Source of the DNA: Parvibaculum sp039680535
GTDB lineage: Bacteria > Pseudomonadota > Alphaproteobacteria > Parvibaculales > Parvibaculaceae
NCBI RefSeq assembly: GCF_039680535.1
Contig: NZ_JBDKSS010000013.1
Span: 310,001 to 374,000 of the forward strand
Length of the DNA: 64,000 nucleotides
Direction: 5' to 3'
Shown: piece after piece, positions 44,490-53,303 of the stretch
Layout of the letters: each line of letters starts with the position of its first letter
Numbering within the stretch: the first letter of the stretch is position 1
Position numbers and translations under genes: made by a program
The notes under the pieces: model-generated
What the model saw: only the letters and a program-made list of their open reading frames with translations
Database searches by the model: none
What the model was told of the DNA's origin: nothing

Positions 44490-45446
44490 ATGCCCATGCT
44501 TGCTTCACTTGCCGAAATCGAACATCTGCTGCGCAAGCCGGGCTCGCCCGAGGAGCCTGTCGAACTCCAATGCGCGCATGGTTCTGTGACGGCTGCGGCG
44601 GCAAATGACGAGGCGTTCCCGGTTGTGCAGGGGCAGCCCGTTCTCGTGGATTTCTCCGATAGCGTCGTGAGGCCTGAATGGTTCGCGAAGGTGCAGGAGA
44701 GCTATTCGTTGATCGGCACGCGAAGAAAGGTGTCGCGGATCATAAAGGGGCGGCTTTTCGGAACGGCGGGTGTCAGTTCGCGTAATTTCGCCCGGCTTCG
44801 CGATCTTCTTGAATCCGCATTGGCGGAGCGGCCGGTGGTGCTCATGGTCGGCGCGGCCACCAAGGGGATGGGCACGGATATCCTCTATTCCGACGCCGCC
44901 ATCAGGCAGATTGCGTTCGACGTCTATCCATCGGCACTCACCAATTTTGTTGCCGACGCGCATAAGATCCCCCTCGCAAGCCATAGCGTCGACGCCGTGT
45001 GCATCCAGGCGGTGCTCGAACATGTGCTTGATCCGCGGCAGGTTGTGGCCGAAGTCGATCGAGTGTTGAAGCCCGGCGGCCTCGTATATGCCGAGACACC
45101 CTTCATGCAGCAGGTGCATGAGGGTGCCTATGATTTCACGCGGTTTACCGAGCTGGGGCACCGATGGCTCTGGCGGAATTTCGAGACGCTGGAGCGCGGC
45201 GCTCTCGGCGGGCCGGGCTTGTCGCTCTACTGGTCGGTGAAATATTTCCTGCGCGGACTGACACGCAGCAAGGCTGTCGCGGATGTGGCGAGCATTCCGT
45301 TCGGTGTCTTCGCGCTGCTCGACCGGCTCATTCCGGAAGCACATAGGGTCGATGGTGCGAACGGAGCCTATTTTCTGGGCCGCAAGGGCTCTCATGCTCT
45401 GGCGGTGGGGGAAGTCATTGCCGAGTACCGGGGAGCGCAGCGTTGA
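44490..45446 (+). CDS. SAM-dependent methyltransferase with N-terminal extension
   Basis: 318 residues. The first 100 residues form a Trm112-like segment (HGSVTAAAANDEAFPVVQGQ) often found before EPS methyltransferases. Methyltransferase motifs: VVLMVGAATKGMGTDI at motif I, VCIQAVLEHVLDPRQVV and VLKPGGLVYAETPFM. Motif I is unusual (GAATKG rather than GxGxG). Third methyltransferase in the locus. Its stop overlaps the next start by one base. Confidence 0.82.
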   Translation: MPMLASLAEIEHLLRKPGSPEEPVELQCAHGSVTAAAANDEAFPVVQGQPVLVDFSDSVVRPEWFAKVQESYSLIGTRRKVSRIIKGRLFGTAGVSSRNFARLRDLLESALAERPVVLMVGAATKGMGTDILYSDAAIRQIAFDVYPSALTNFVADAHKIPLASHSVDAVCIQAVLEHVLDPRQVVAEVDRVLKPGGLVYAETPFMQQVHEGAYDFTRFTELGHRWLWRNFETLERGALGGPGLSLYWSVKYFLRGLTRSKAVADVASIPFGVFALLDRLIPEAHRVDGANGAYFLGRKGSHALAVGEVIAEYRGAQR

Positions 45447-46696
45447 TGGGGGGCGAGCGAATTGCGGATTTAGCCAGGCGATATTGGCTTGAGGCGTCGG
45501 TATTCCTCATCGCCAATGGATTCCTTGTCGCAGTGCTCGGCCTCAATTCGCGGCCTGTCGGGCTCGCCGCATGGACGTCGAAAGCGGCGGAGCTTGCCGC
45601 GTTCTCGTTGCCTCAGAGCAACTTCTACCCTATCGGTCCGGCGCTGCTCTTCTTCCCATTTCACATACTGGGCCTGAATGCCGTCTGGCCGCTCTTTTTT
45701 TATTTCAACATTGGGCTCTTTCTCTACGCGCAGATTTGCTGGCGGATTGAGAACAGGTTCGTTGGCAGGATGGCGCTTCTGGCTATTCTGCTTAATCCCT
45801 ATTTTTTCTGGCTCCTGAAATCCTCTCAGGACACGGTGCTGCAATTCGCGCTTCTCACGGCGGCGCTTAGATGCCTCATCGCGCGAAGGCTCGTGGCTTA
45901 CAGCTTGCTCGCCGTGCTTGCGTCGGTCGTTCGTTCGACGGACATCTTCGTTTTCGCCGGACTGGCGCTGCTCATGTATTTTCAGGAGCGGCGCGCCATC
46001 TGGGCTCTCTTTCCGGCTCTTTATGCAATCGTCATCATGTTCAATTTTGCCCAGTACGGCAGCGTGTCGCCGTCGCTGAACGGCGGATATAATGTCTTTC
46101 TCGGCCAGCACCCGCTCTATTCGGTCGCCCATCCGCGTTATGACATTGATAAATTCTTCGAGCGTGAAGGGCATGGCGATCCCAATGCGCTTTTCGGGAT
46201 GCCGCGTACGCTGGCGAATGAGAAGCAGCTCGATGAGAAATATCGCAGCCTCGGCCTTTCCTTCATCGCCGAAAATCCGCAGCGCTTTATCTACATCTCG
46301 GCCATCAAGCTCGAGAATTGGCTGTTCAACTTCGAGAAGGTGCCGAACCTGTCGGGCGACTTCTATCTGTCGAAAGATGGGAAACAGGTTGTTGTGGCAT
46401 CGCTGAGAAGCCACGGGCTCGCGGTCGATGCCGCCTATATCGTCTACAAGATATTCTACAATCTCCTCTTTGCGGTTGCCTTGTTCCTTGCCGCAATGGC
46501 GCCGCGATATGCGCTTCGAAGTCCATATCTCCCGTTGCTGCTGCCGATGTTCTTCGTCGCGCCCGTTATTCTCCTGACCTTTCCCGATACGCGGTTCAAG
46601 ATCGTCTATGAAGTTCTGGCCCTGCCGGCCATACTTGTCTTCGCCGCGGAGGCGGGTGCAAGACTGAAGGTGCGAACTGACGGGACGCAGGTCTGA
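45446..46696 (+). CDS. Polytopic membrane protein, probable GT-C glycosyltransferase-like
   Basis: 416 residues from ATG 45446, overlapping the previous stop (TGATG). About ten membrane helices. There is no classic DD/DE motif in the first loop; a conserved-looking central loop is NVFLGQHPLYSVAHPRYD. The layout (short N-loop, then helices, then a soluble loop near 270-330) recalls GT39/ArnT-like transferases, but key acidic residues are not obvious. I rate the GT-C call as moderate. Confidence 0.6.
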   Translation: MGGERIADLARRYWLEASVFLIANGFLVAVLGLNSRPVGLAAWTSKAAELAAFSLPQSNFYPIGPALLFFPFHILGLNAVWPLFFYFNIGLFLYAQICWRIENRFVGRMALLAILLNPYFFWLLKSSQDTVLQFALLTAALRCLIARRLVAYSLLAVLASVVRSTDIFVFAGLALLMYFQERRAIWALFPALYAIVIMFNFAQYGSVSPSLNGGYNVFLGQHPLYSVAHPRYDIDKFFEREGHGDPNALFGMPRTLANEKQLDEKYRSLGLSFIAENPQRFIYISAIKLENWLFNFEKVPNLSGDFYLSKDGKQVVVASLRSHGLAVDAAYIVYKIFYNLLFAVALFLAAMAPRYALRSPYLPLLLPMFFVAPVILLTFPDTRFKIVYEVLALPAILVFAAEAGARLKVRTDGTQV

Positions 46697-46702
46697 ACGG
46701 CA

Positions 46703-47803
46703 ATGGCGCGCATCCTTTATGTGATTAATGGCTTTGATCCGGGTGGCGCCGAGCACGGACTTCTCATGCTCATTCGCAACGGGTTCTTCGCCGGGCATGA
46801 ACTTGCAGTGATGGGCTTCTGTCATGGGCGCGGTGCGCTGGCGGAGGAAATTGCAGCGGCGCTCGGGGCCTCCCGACTCGAGATTGTGACGCCGGGCAAG
46901 GTCCTCACGCTCAGAGGCTGCTATCGCGGGGCGATTGCCTTGTGGCAAGCGCTGCGACGGCAGAGGCCCGACCTGGTGGTGCTTTCCCTGAAGCAGGCAA
47001 ATGTTGTCGGGCGGGCGGTGCTCTGTGCGTTCCCTGGCATCCGCTGCATCTCGTTCGAGCACATAGCGCGGTACAGGGCGCGGCGGGCGGAGCGCATCTA
47101 CCGCTATCTCCTCTGGCTGCTCTCCTTTCGGGTGGATGAAATCTGGGCCGATTGTCAGGAGACGCTGCGCGAGACGCGCCGCTACTTCATTCCGCGTCGC
47201 CGGCGGGAGACAGTGGTGCCGCTCTTTCAGGCCGACGCAAAAGTGGAAAAGACCGATTACGAAATCGCCGGTCCGATCCGGATCGCGGGCGCCGGTCGTC
47301 TCGTCGACCGGAAGAATTTCGACGTGCTTATCGACGCGGTATCGCGCTTGAGAGGCGAGGGGATGGACACTCGGCTCGATATCTTCGGCGACGGACCGGA
47401 GGAAGCTGCACTGGCGCGGAAGATCGACGCCGAAGGGTTGGCGGAAGCGGTCCGGCTTCGCGGCTATAGGGGCGACTGGCTGGCGCAGGCCGCCGGCTGC
47501 GATGTCTTTGTCAATATGAGCGACACGGAGGGCTTCTGCATCGTGGTCGCGGAGGCCCTGTCTGTCGGTCTGCCGGTCATTGCTACCAATGTGGGCGGAA
47601 TTCGAGATTACGGCGTCGATGGATTGAATATGCTAAAGCTGCCAGCCGTCGAATCGTCCTTGCTCGTGTCGGCGATCCGGCAGCTTGTTGCCGATAAGGC
47701 CCTCAGGCGGCGTTTGGGTGAGCGTGGCCGCGTCGACATGCGTCGCGATTATTCGGCTGAAGCAATCGCGAGCTGCGGGGGCAGTGTTCTTGGGGAGGCG
47801 TGA
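46703..47803 (+). CDS. GT4-family glycosyltransferase
   Basis: 366 residues. GT-B fold: ARILYVINGFDPGGAEHGLL, IRIAGAGRLVDRKNFDVLI, and SDTEGFCIVVAEALSVGLPV at the donor site. ATG 46703, six bases after the previous stop. Overlaps the next gene (GTGATGG). Sugar unknown. Confidence 0.9.
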   Translation: MARILYVINGFDPGGAEHGLLMLIRNGFFAGHELAVMGFCHGRGALAEEIAAALGASRLEIVTPGKVLTLRGCYRGAIALWQALRRQRPDLVVLSLKQANVVGRAVLCAFPGIRCISFEHIARYRARRAERIYRYLLWLLSFRVDEIWADCQETLRETRRYFIPRRRRETVVPLFQADAKVEKTDYEIAGPIRIAGAGRLVDRKNFDVLIDAVSRLRGEGMDTRLDIFGDGPEEAALARKIDAEGLAEAVRLRGYRGDWLAQAAGCDVFVNMSDTEGFCIVVAEALSVGLPVIATNVGGIRDYGVDGLNMLKLPAVESSLLVSAIRQLVADKALRRRLGERGRVDMRRDYSAEAIASCGGSVLGEA

Positions 47804-49356
47804 TGGATTCTTCCAGCTTTTTGCTTTCCGGTCGCCGTAGCGAAGGCATTGCCCTTGCGATAATCGCGCAGGTAGCGTCGGTGTTTCTGGTGCTTCGGTT
47901 CATCGGCATTCACGCCTGGGACGATGGCGCCATCACCCTTGCGTTTTCAAAGACCTTTGCCGAAACAGGCCGCATCGCGCTGACCGCCTCTTCAGAGCAG
48001 GTCGAGGGATTTTCGTCGATTTCGTGGTTCCTTCTTAATGCCCTTGCCGCCCTGTTCCGGCCGGGATTTGAGCAGGCGATCGCAATCAGCCAGCTATTCG
48101 CAGCTGCCTTTGTGACGGTCTCTCTGTTCTTTCTGAGCAAGCTGTGTCGTGCGCTTGCCTTTCCACCACTTGCGGAGGGGGTGACGCTGGTCTGCTTCGC
48201 AATATCCGGCGCCACCATTGCGGAAACCGCCAACGGCATGGAGATGACCCTGCTCGCGGCCTCCGCGCTCGCACTCGTTCATGCGACTTATTTCGTGCCG
48301 CATCGCGCCTTGGCGATACTTGCTCTCATCCTGTTTGTGACGACGCGGTTCGAGGCGATCTTCTATCTTGCCTTCCTGCTGCTTCCCCTGTGGTTTCGCG
48401 GCAGGCGCATCGAAATGCTTCTGTGGGCGGCCCTTGGTGGGGCGGTATTTCTGGGCCTGGCGGGCCTCAGGTGGATCATGTTCTCAGACATCCTGCCCAA
48501 CACCATTTGGGCAAAGATGCATGAGCCCTATAGCGTGCATGGTCTGCGAGGCTTTACGCGGCGAATAGAAGCGGCGTTTGAATTGCCGAGGCTCGTATTT
48601 CCGTTGCTTCTGGCGACGGGCGTCGGAGCGGCTATTCAATGGAAGCGCCAGCGTCGTCTGACATGGCCTGCGGACTGGAAGGCAGGCCATGTCGACCTGT
48701 TGCTGATGCCCGTCATTGCTGCGGAAATTTTTTCGTTCGTAAGCAGCAAGAACTGGGGCTATGCCGGCAGGATGCAGTTTTTTGCGTTGCCTTTTGCGCT
48801 GCTGCTGATCGTTCAGGTCTTGCTTCGGATGGGGCTTTTTGCCGATAGCAGGAGGCGCATTGCCATTTCGCTGTTCATCGTGACGATCGGCCTTTCCTGG
48901 TGGAACAGCGCGAGAATCCATTTTTCCGAGATGTTTTATGAGGCGACCGGCAGCGCATATTTTGAGGCCGGGAGATCGCTCGTTACGCCGGCGACTTTCC
49001 GGGATGTCGGCTTGAAAGTCGAAGACATCCGGCAGGTACTGGACAAGCCGGTGATCGTCTACATGACGCCTGATGTAGGCGGCGTAGGTCTTTGCTGCTC
49101 GAATATTCGCGTGGTCGACATAGCCATGCTGACCAATCGTACATTGGCCCGCGGAGGTTATGGCGCATTGCCTTCGGTGTTGCAGGATGAGCGGCCGGAT
49201 GTCATCGAAGTGCACGAGGTCTGGGCGACGGATTCGAAGATTTATGAAACCCGCCCGTTCGCAGAGAGCTATGAGCCGCTGGTCGTTGGTGGCACAAGGT
49301 TTTATCTGCGAAAAGACGTGTTGGAAAAGGTGAAGCGGTCCGGTCTCGCGCAATAG
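47803..49356 (+). CDS. GT-C membrane glycosyltransferase of the AftB/TfpW-like group
   Basis: 517 residues, about ten helices. The first periplasmic loop carries HAWDDGAITLAFSKTFAE, with an Asp-Asp pair at the mouth of helix 1, then a VEGFSSISWFLLNAL segment, then NGMEMTLLAASALAL. This order (DD...xGxxVEG...LW/WxLL...GMExxL) matches the mycobacterial AftB and Pseudomonas TfpW group, which use polyprenyl-phosphoryl-arabinofuranose as donor, though related members use other lipid-linked sugars. It is the last gene of the plus-strand run, overlapping the GT4 stop by one base. Sequence motif similarity is my recall, not a search. Confidence 0.72.
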   Translation: MDSSSFLLSGRRSEGIALAIIAQVASVFLVLRFIGIHAWDDGAITLAFSKTFAETGRIALTASSEQVEGFSSISWFLLNALAALFRPGFEQAIAISQLFAAAFVTVSLFFLSKLCRALAFPPLAEGVTLVCFAISGATIAETANGMEMTLLAASALALVHATYFVPHRALAILALILFVTTRFEAIFYLAFLLLPLWFRGRRIEMLLWAALGGAVFLGLAGLRWIMFSDILPNTIWAKMHEPYSVHGLRGFTRRIEAAFELPRLVFPLLLATGVGAAIQWKRQRRLTWPADWKAGHVDLLLMPVIAAEIFSFVSSKNWGYAGRMQFFALPFALLLIVQVLLRMGLFADSRRRIAISLFIVTIGLSWWNSARIHFSEMFYEATGSAYFEAGRSLVTPATFRDVGLKVEDIRQVLDKPVIVYMTPDVGGVGLCCSNIRVVDIAMLTNRTLARGGYGALPSVLQDERPDVIEVHEVWATDSKIYETRPFAESYEPLVVGGTRFYLRKDVLEKVKRSGLAQ

Positions 49357-49365
49357 GCCGATATC

Positions 49366-49448
49366 GCCCCACGCTCACATATGTGAAGCCCTGTCGCGCG
49401 GCTTTCGCGGGCTTGTAGAGGTTGTGCTGTTCAATCTGGACCGGCGCC
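49366..49448 (-). pseudogene. Degenerate copy of the ugd 3' end
   Basis: An 83-base segment that closely matches the C-terminal end of ugd (50717-50798). On the minus strand it reads APVQIEQHNLYKPAKAARQG and FTYVSVGR against APVLIDLRNIYEP and FTYVSVGR in ugd. About 14 of about 83 bases differ by eye. It lacks the ugd stop codon and the sequence before and after it is unrelated. It lies just downstream (minus sense) of the acyltransferase gene. Confidence 0.85.
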
Positions 49449-49547
49449 ATCATTATAGCCGGCGCGGTGCGGAATATTCTGACTTCAATCCGAGATAAGC
49501 CCGCGACGATCAAGATATCAGAGGCGGCATCAGACCGGATCGGCGGC

Positions 49548-50708
49548 TCATCTCATATTCGTTTGCGGCTGTCTCCGTGCGACGCGCCGCTTGGCCAGGC
49601 CGTTGAAATACGCGCGCCCTGGCTCCTCCACGTAGCGGTAAGTGAGGGCCGATATGGAGACGACGAGCGCCAGGTAGGCGATGGTGAATAGGTCCATCAT
49701 CCACGCATTTCCAAGCGTCAGCATTTCAAACTTGTGGCTCTGATATGCCGTCGGAATCATGAGGTTGATGTGGAGCAATTGCTGCAGGACGCGGCTCGTC
49801 CCACCAATGATGGCCAGAACAAAAGCATGCACCAGGTAAATCGAAAATGACCACTGTCCGAGGTAGTGAAAGGGCTTTGTCTTCATAAGCCGGGAGACGG
49901 AACCTCTCTCTCGGGCAAACAGGAAGACCGAGAAGCCGAAGACAACCGGCGTGAACATATCGGTGACCATGAGATGCAAACAGGAGACGTAAGCGCCGAT
50001 CCCGATGAGTGTCGCGATTTCTACGAGGCTGGATAGCGGTATGTCACCTTTGTGGAGTTTTTCATGGAGTGCGTACGTGATCACGCCGGCAAAGAAGCCG
50101 TAGAGGCATTTGAATATGCCGTAGTCATAAGTGGCGCCAAGGCTTCCATGGTTGAATGTCTCAAGAGTGCCGATCGACAGCGCAATGATGAGTATCGAGC
50201 AAAGAAGGAGATGGCGCCGGAATGCCACAAGTGTCAGGGCAAAAACGACGTTTGCCCAGAGTTCGGTGCTGATGCTCCAGCTTGGGCCGTTCCATGTGTA
50301 GGTGGAATGAAGCCCAAGCGAGTGAACCAGTAAAATATTGGTGGCTATTGCGAATGGCTCCGTCGGGCCTGTAAACGGCGCGTCGCCTGCGGTGACGTGC
50401 AGAAACGCCATCGTGCCCCACTTCACACATTCAAGGCCGACAAAGAGGCTTAGCATGAAGATATGAAGGGGCCACAGACGCCCTACGCGACGGACAAGAA
50501 AGTCAGCCGCGTCGCCGGGCGTTGTGACCCGATCGTTATATGCGTGCGCCAACACGAAGCCGCTGAGAACAAAGAAGAAGTCGACAAATGCTCCAGCATT
50601 TCGGATTGGTGGAAAGTAGAAAATGTGGCTCGCCGCGGAAAGGTGAAACAGCGCTACAAGAATGGCGCAAATTCCGCGCCATCCATCGAGTACTGCAAAC
50701 CTGTTCAT
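49548..50708 (-). CDS. Acyltransferase family 3 (OafA-like) membrane protein
   Basis: 386 residues, about ten helices. Opens LDGWRGICAILVALFHLS with the catalytic arginine/histidine region, then VDFFFVLSGFVLAHAY and FSIYLVHAFVL, all typical of AT3. Such enzymes O-acetylate or O-succinylate cell-surface glycans. It starts 3 bases after the ugd stop, so the two genes form an operon. A partial second ugd end follows it, suggesting it was inserted by recombination. Loop regions are relatively low in GC. Confidence 0.92.
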   Translation of the reverse strand: MNRFAVLDGWRGICAILVALFHLSAASHIFYFPPIRNAGAFVDFFFVLSGFVLAHAYNDRVTTPGDAADFLVRRVGRLWPLHIFMLSLFVGLECVKWGTMAFLHVTAGDAPFTGPTEPFAIATNILLVHSLGLHSTYTWNGPSWSISTELWANVVFALTLVAFRRHLLLCSILIIALSIGTLETFNHGSLGATYDYGIFKCLYGFFAGVITYALHEKLHKGDIPLSSLVEIATLIGIGAYVSCLHLMVTDMFTPVVFGFSVFLFARERGSVSRLMKTKPFHYLGQWSFSIYLVHAFVLAIIGGTSRVLQQLLHINLMIPTAYQSHKFEMLTLGNAWMMDLFTIAYLALVVSISALTYRYVEEPGRAYFNGLAKRRVARRQPQTNMR

Positions 50709-50711
50709 CGA

Positions 50712-52016
50712 TCAGCGCCCCACGCTCACATATGTGAAACCCTGTCGTGCCACTTCGGCGGGTTCGTAGATGTTGCGCAGGTCGATCAGGACCGGCGCCT
50801 TGAGGGCCTGCTTCAGGCGCGGCAGGTCGAGGGCGCGATAGGCGTTCCATTCGGTGATGATGACCACGGCATCGGCGCCTTTCCCCGCGTCATAGGGGCC
50901 GTCGCAATAGGTAATGGACTCGGGCAGGAGATGCTTTGCCTCCTTCATGCCTTGCGGATCATGCGCACGGATCCTCGCACCTCTGGCGATGAGGCCAGGC
51001 ACGATGTCGAGCGACGGCGCATCGCGCATGTCGTCTGTCTCCGGCTTGAACGTCAGGCCGAGCACGGCGATGGTCTTTCCGTCGACCGAACCGCCGCAGG
51101 CCTCAATCACCTTGTCGACCATCTTCAGCTTGCGCTTGGTGTTGACCTCGACGACCGTTTCCACGATGTGGATCGGCGCGCCGAACTGCTGCGCAGTGCG
51201 AACAAGCGCCAGCGTGTCTTTCGGGAAGCAGGAGCCGCCATAACCGGGGCCCGCATGGAGGAACTTCTTGCCGATGCGGCCGTCAAGGCCGATGCCGCGC
51301 GACACGTCCTGCACGTTCGCCCCTGTCTTCTCGCAAAGATCGGCGATTTCGTTGATGAAGGTGATCTTGGTCGCGAGGAAGGCGTTGGCCGCATATTTGA
51401 TCAATTCGGAGGTGCGGCGGTTCGTGAAGAGAAGGGGCGTCTCATTCAGATAGAGCGGCCGATAGAGCTTGCGCATCACCTCCCGCGCGCGCTCGTCCTC
51501 TGCGCCGACCACGACGCGGTCCGGACGCTTGAAGTCGTCGATTGCCGCGCCTTCGCGCAGGAATTCGGGATTGGAGGCGACGGAGAAATCGCCGTCGGGC
51601 CGGACGCGGCGGACGATGCGCTCGACCTCGTCGGCCGTTCCGACCGGCACGGTCGATTTTGTGACGATGACTGTATAGCCCGTCATCGCCCGGGCGATAT
51701 CCTCGGCAGCCGCATAGACGTAGGAGAGGTCCGCATGGCCATCGCCTCGCCGCGTCGGCGTGCCCACGGCGATGAACACGGCATCGGCGCCCGCGACACC
51801 TTCGGCAATATCGGTGGTGAAGGAAAGGCGGCCTGCGAAACGGTTGCCATTGACCAGCACGTCGAGCCCGGGCTCATAGATCGGGATCTCACCCCGGTTC
51901 AGGGCCTCGATCTTGGCGGTATTGGTGTCGATGCACACGACCTGATGACCGAAATCGGCAAAACATGCACCTGAAACCAGCCCGACATATCCGGCCCCGA
52001 TCATCGCGACTTTCAT
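50712..52016 (-). CDS. ugd: UDP-glucose 6-dehydrogenase
   Basis: 434 residues. Oxidises UDP-glucose to UDP-glucuronate with two NAD. NAD loop GAGYVGLVSGACFADFG, the catalytic cysteine in GYGGSCFPKDT (Cys263), and the C-terminal UDP-binding domain (LTFKPETDDMRDAP). Starts at the ATG at 52014-52016. It feeds the UDP-glucuronate 4-epimerase encoded divergently 240 bases away, so the locus can make both UDP-glucuronate and UDP-galacturonate. Confidence 0.97.
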   Translation of the reverse strand: MKVAMIGAGYVGLVSGACFADFGHQVVCIDTNTAKIEALNRGEIPIYEPGLDVLVNGNRFAGRLSFTTDIAEGVAGADAVFIAVGTPTRRGDGHADLSYVYAAAEDIARAMTGYTVIVTKSTVPVGTADEVERIVRRVRPDGDFSVASNPEFLREGAAIDDFKRPDRVVVGAEDERAREVMRKLYRPLYLNETPLLFTNRRTSELIKYAANAFLATKITFINEIADLCEKTGANVQDVSRGIGLDGRIGKKFLHAGPGYGGSCFPKDTLALVRTAQQFGAPIHIVETVVEVNTKRKLKMVDKVIEACGGSVDGKTIAVLGLTFKPETDDMRDAPSLDIVPGLIARGARIRAHDPQGMKEAKHLLPESITYCDGPYDAGKGADAVVIITEWNAYRALDLPRLKQALKAPVLIDLRNIYEPAEVARQGFTYVSVGR

Positions 52017-52253
52017 AACGTGTCTCGTCCTTTCATCTTCCGCTCCGGCGGCAGCGCTTCCTGCTTTCGGTCCATCGCTGGACCAAATTCAGGGGCGCCG
52101 CCGCCGGCCGGCATATTGCCATGTCTTTGCTGTCAGGCGAATGTAGAAAACGCTGTCGCCACCGTAGTGGACCTGTCGGGCGACCATTTCACCCCGGTTG
52201 GACCGATGCATCGAGGCGCACCCGGTCGACGATGATGAGCCTTTGAGGGAAGC

Positions 52254-53225
52254 ATGACGATCTTGGTCACTGGAGCCGCCGGTTTCATCGGGAGCCATGT
52301 GTGCCGGCACCTTCTCGACCGTGGCGAGGAAGTCGTCGGGATCGATGATCTCAACGCCTATTACGACCCGAAGCTCAAGGATGCCCGGCTCGAATGGCTC
52401 GTCGGCTCGAAGGGGTTTACCTTTCTCAAGGGCGACATTGCGGATGCCGCCGCTCTCGCGGAGGCGGTCGGCGGGCGAAACATCGTCAAGGTGGTGCATC
52501 TCGCCGCTCAGGCCGGGGTGCGCTATTCGCTTGAGAATCCCCGCGCCTATATCCGTTCGAACGTCGCGGGACAGCTCGAGATCCTCGAACTCTGCCGCCA
52601 TCTCAAATCTCTCGAGCATCTTGTTTATGCGTCATCGAGCTCCGTCTATGGCGGAAACGACAAGGTTCCTTTCCATGAAAGCGACCCCGTCGATACGCCT
52701 GTTTCGCTCTATGCCGCGACGAAGAAGGCCGATGAGCTGATGGGGCACGCCTATGCGCATCTCTTCGGCATACCGCAGACGGGCCTGCGCTATTTCACCG
52801 TATACGGACCATGGGGCCGGCCCGATATGGCCTATTGGAAATTTACCAAGGCAATCCTCGAGGGAAAATCCATCGAGGTATTCAATCATGGCGAGATGTG
52901 GCGCGACTTCACCTATGTCGACGATATTGTAAAGGGAACCGTGGCGGTGCTGGATCGTCCGCCCTCCGGCGACGGCGTTCCGCACAGGATCTACAATATC
53001 GGTAACAACAGCCCCGAAAACCTGTCGCGGTTCATCGACATTCTCGAAGAGATCATCGGCGTGAAGGCGGTGCGCGTCCTGTCGCCCATGCAGCCGGGCG
53101 ATGTGGTTCGGACCTATGCCGATATTTCCGCGCTCGAACGCGACTTCTCCTTCAAGCCGAGCACCTCGCTTCAATCGGGGCTGACCAGCTTCGTTGCCTG
53201 GTATCGCGACTACTTCGACATCTGA
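52254..53225 (+). CDS. UDP-glucuronate 4-epimerase (LpsL-like)
   Basis: 323 residues. Extended SDR: TGAAGFIGSH at the NAD site, catalytic S/YxxxK in YASSSSVYGG and SLYAATKKADE, and TVYGPWGRPDMAYWKF, which is characteristic of the UDP-glucuronate (capsule) epimerase group. Makes UDP-galacturonate from UDP-glucuronate. GAGGGAAGC precedes the ATG. Confidence 0.93.
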   Translation: MTILVTGAAGFIGSHVCRHLLDRGEEVVGIDDLNAYYDPKLKDARLEWLVGSKGFTFLKGDIADAAALAEAVGGRNIVKVVHLAAQAGVRYSLENPRAYIRSNVAGQLEILELCRHLKSLEHLVYASSSSVYGGNDKVPFHESDPVDTPVSLYAATKKADELMGHAYAHLFGIPQTGLRYFTVYGPWGRPDMAYWKFTKAILEGKSIEVFNHGEMWRDFTYVDDIVKGTVAVLDRPPSGDGVPHRIYNIGNNSPENLSRFIDILEEIIGVKAVRVLSPMQPGDVVRTYADISALERDFSFKPSTSLQSGLTSFVAWYRDYFDI

Positions 53226-53303
53226 GACGTTGCTGGTTTCACAGCCGTACAAACCCTAAACTCTCTGCAATCCGGCGGGGGCCGGTGTGCATGAGGGGCG
53301 GGG

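Noticed and set aside
45470..47062. 530-codon minus-strand frame across the GT-C-like and GT4 genes
   Set aside because: Lys/Glu/Arg-rich shadow of hydrophobic plus-strand genes; no start signal.
50463..51974. Long plus-strand frame antisense to ugd and acyltransferase
   Set aside because: It runs opposite two well-supported genes and has no recognisable domain.
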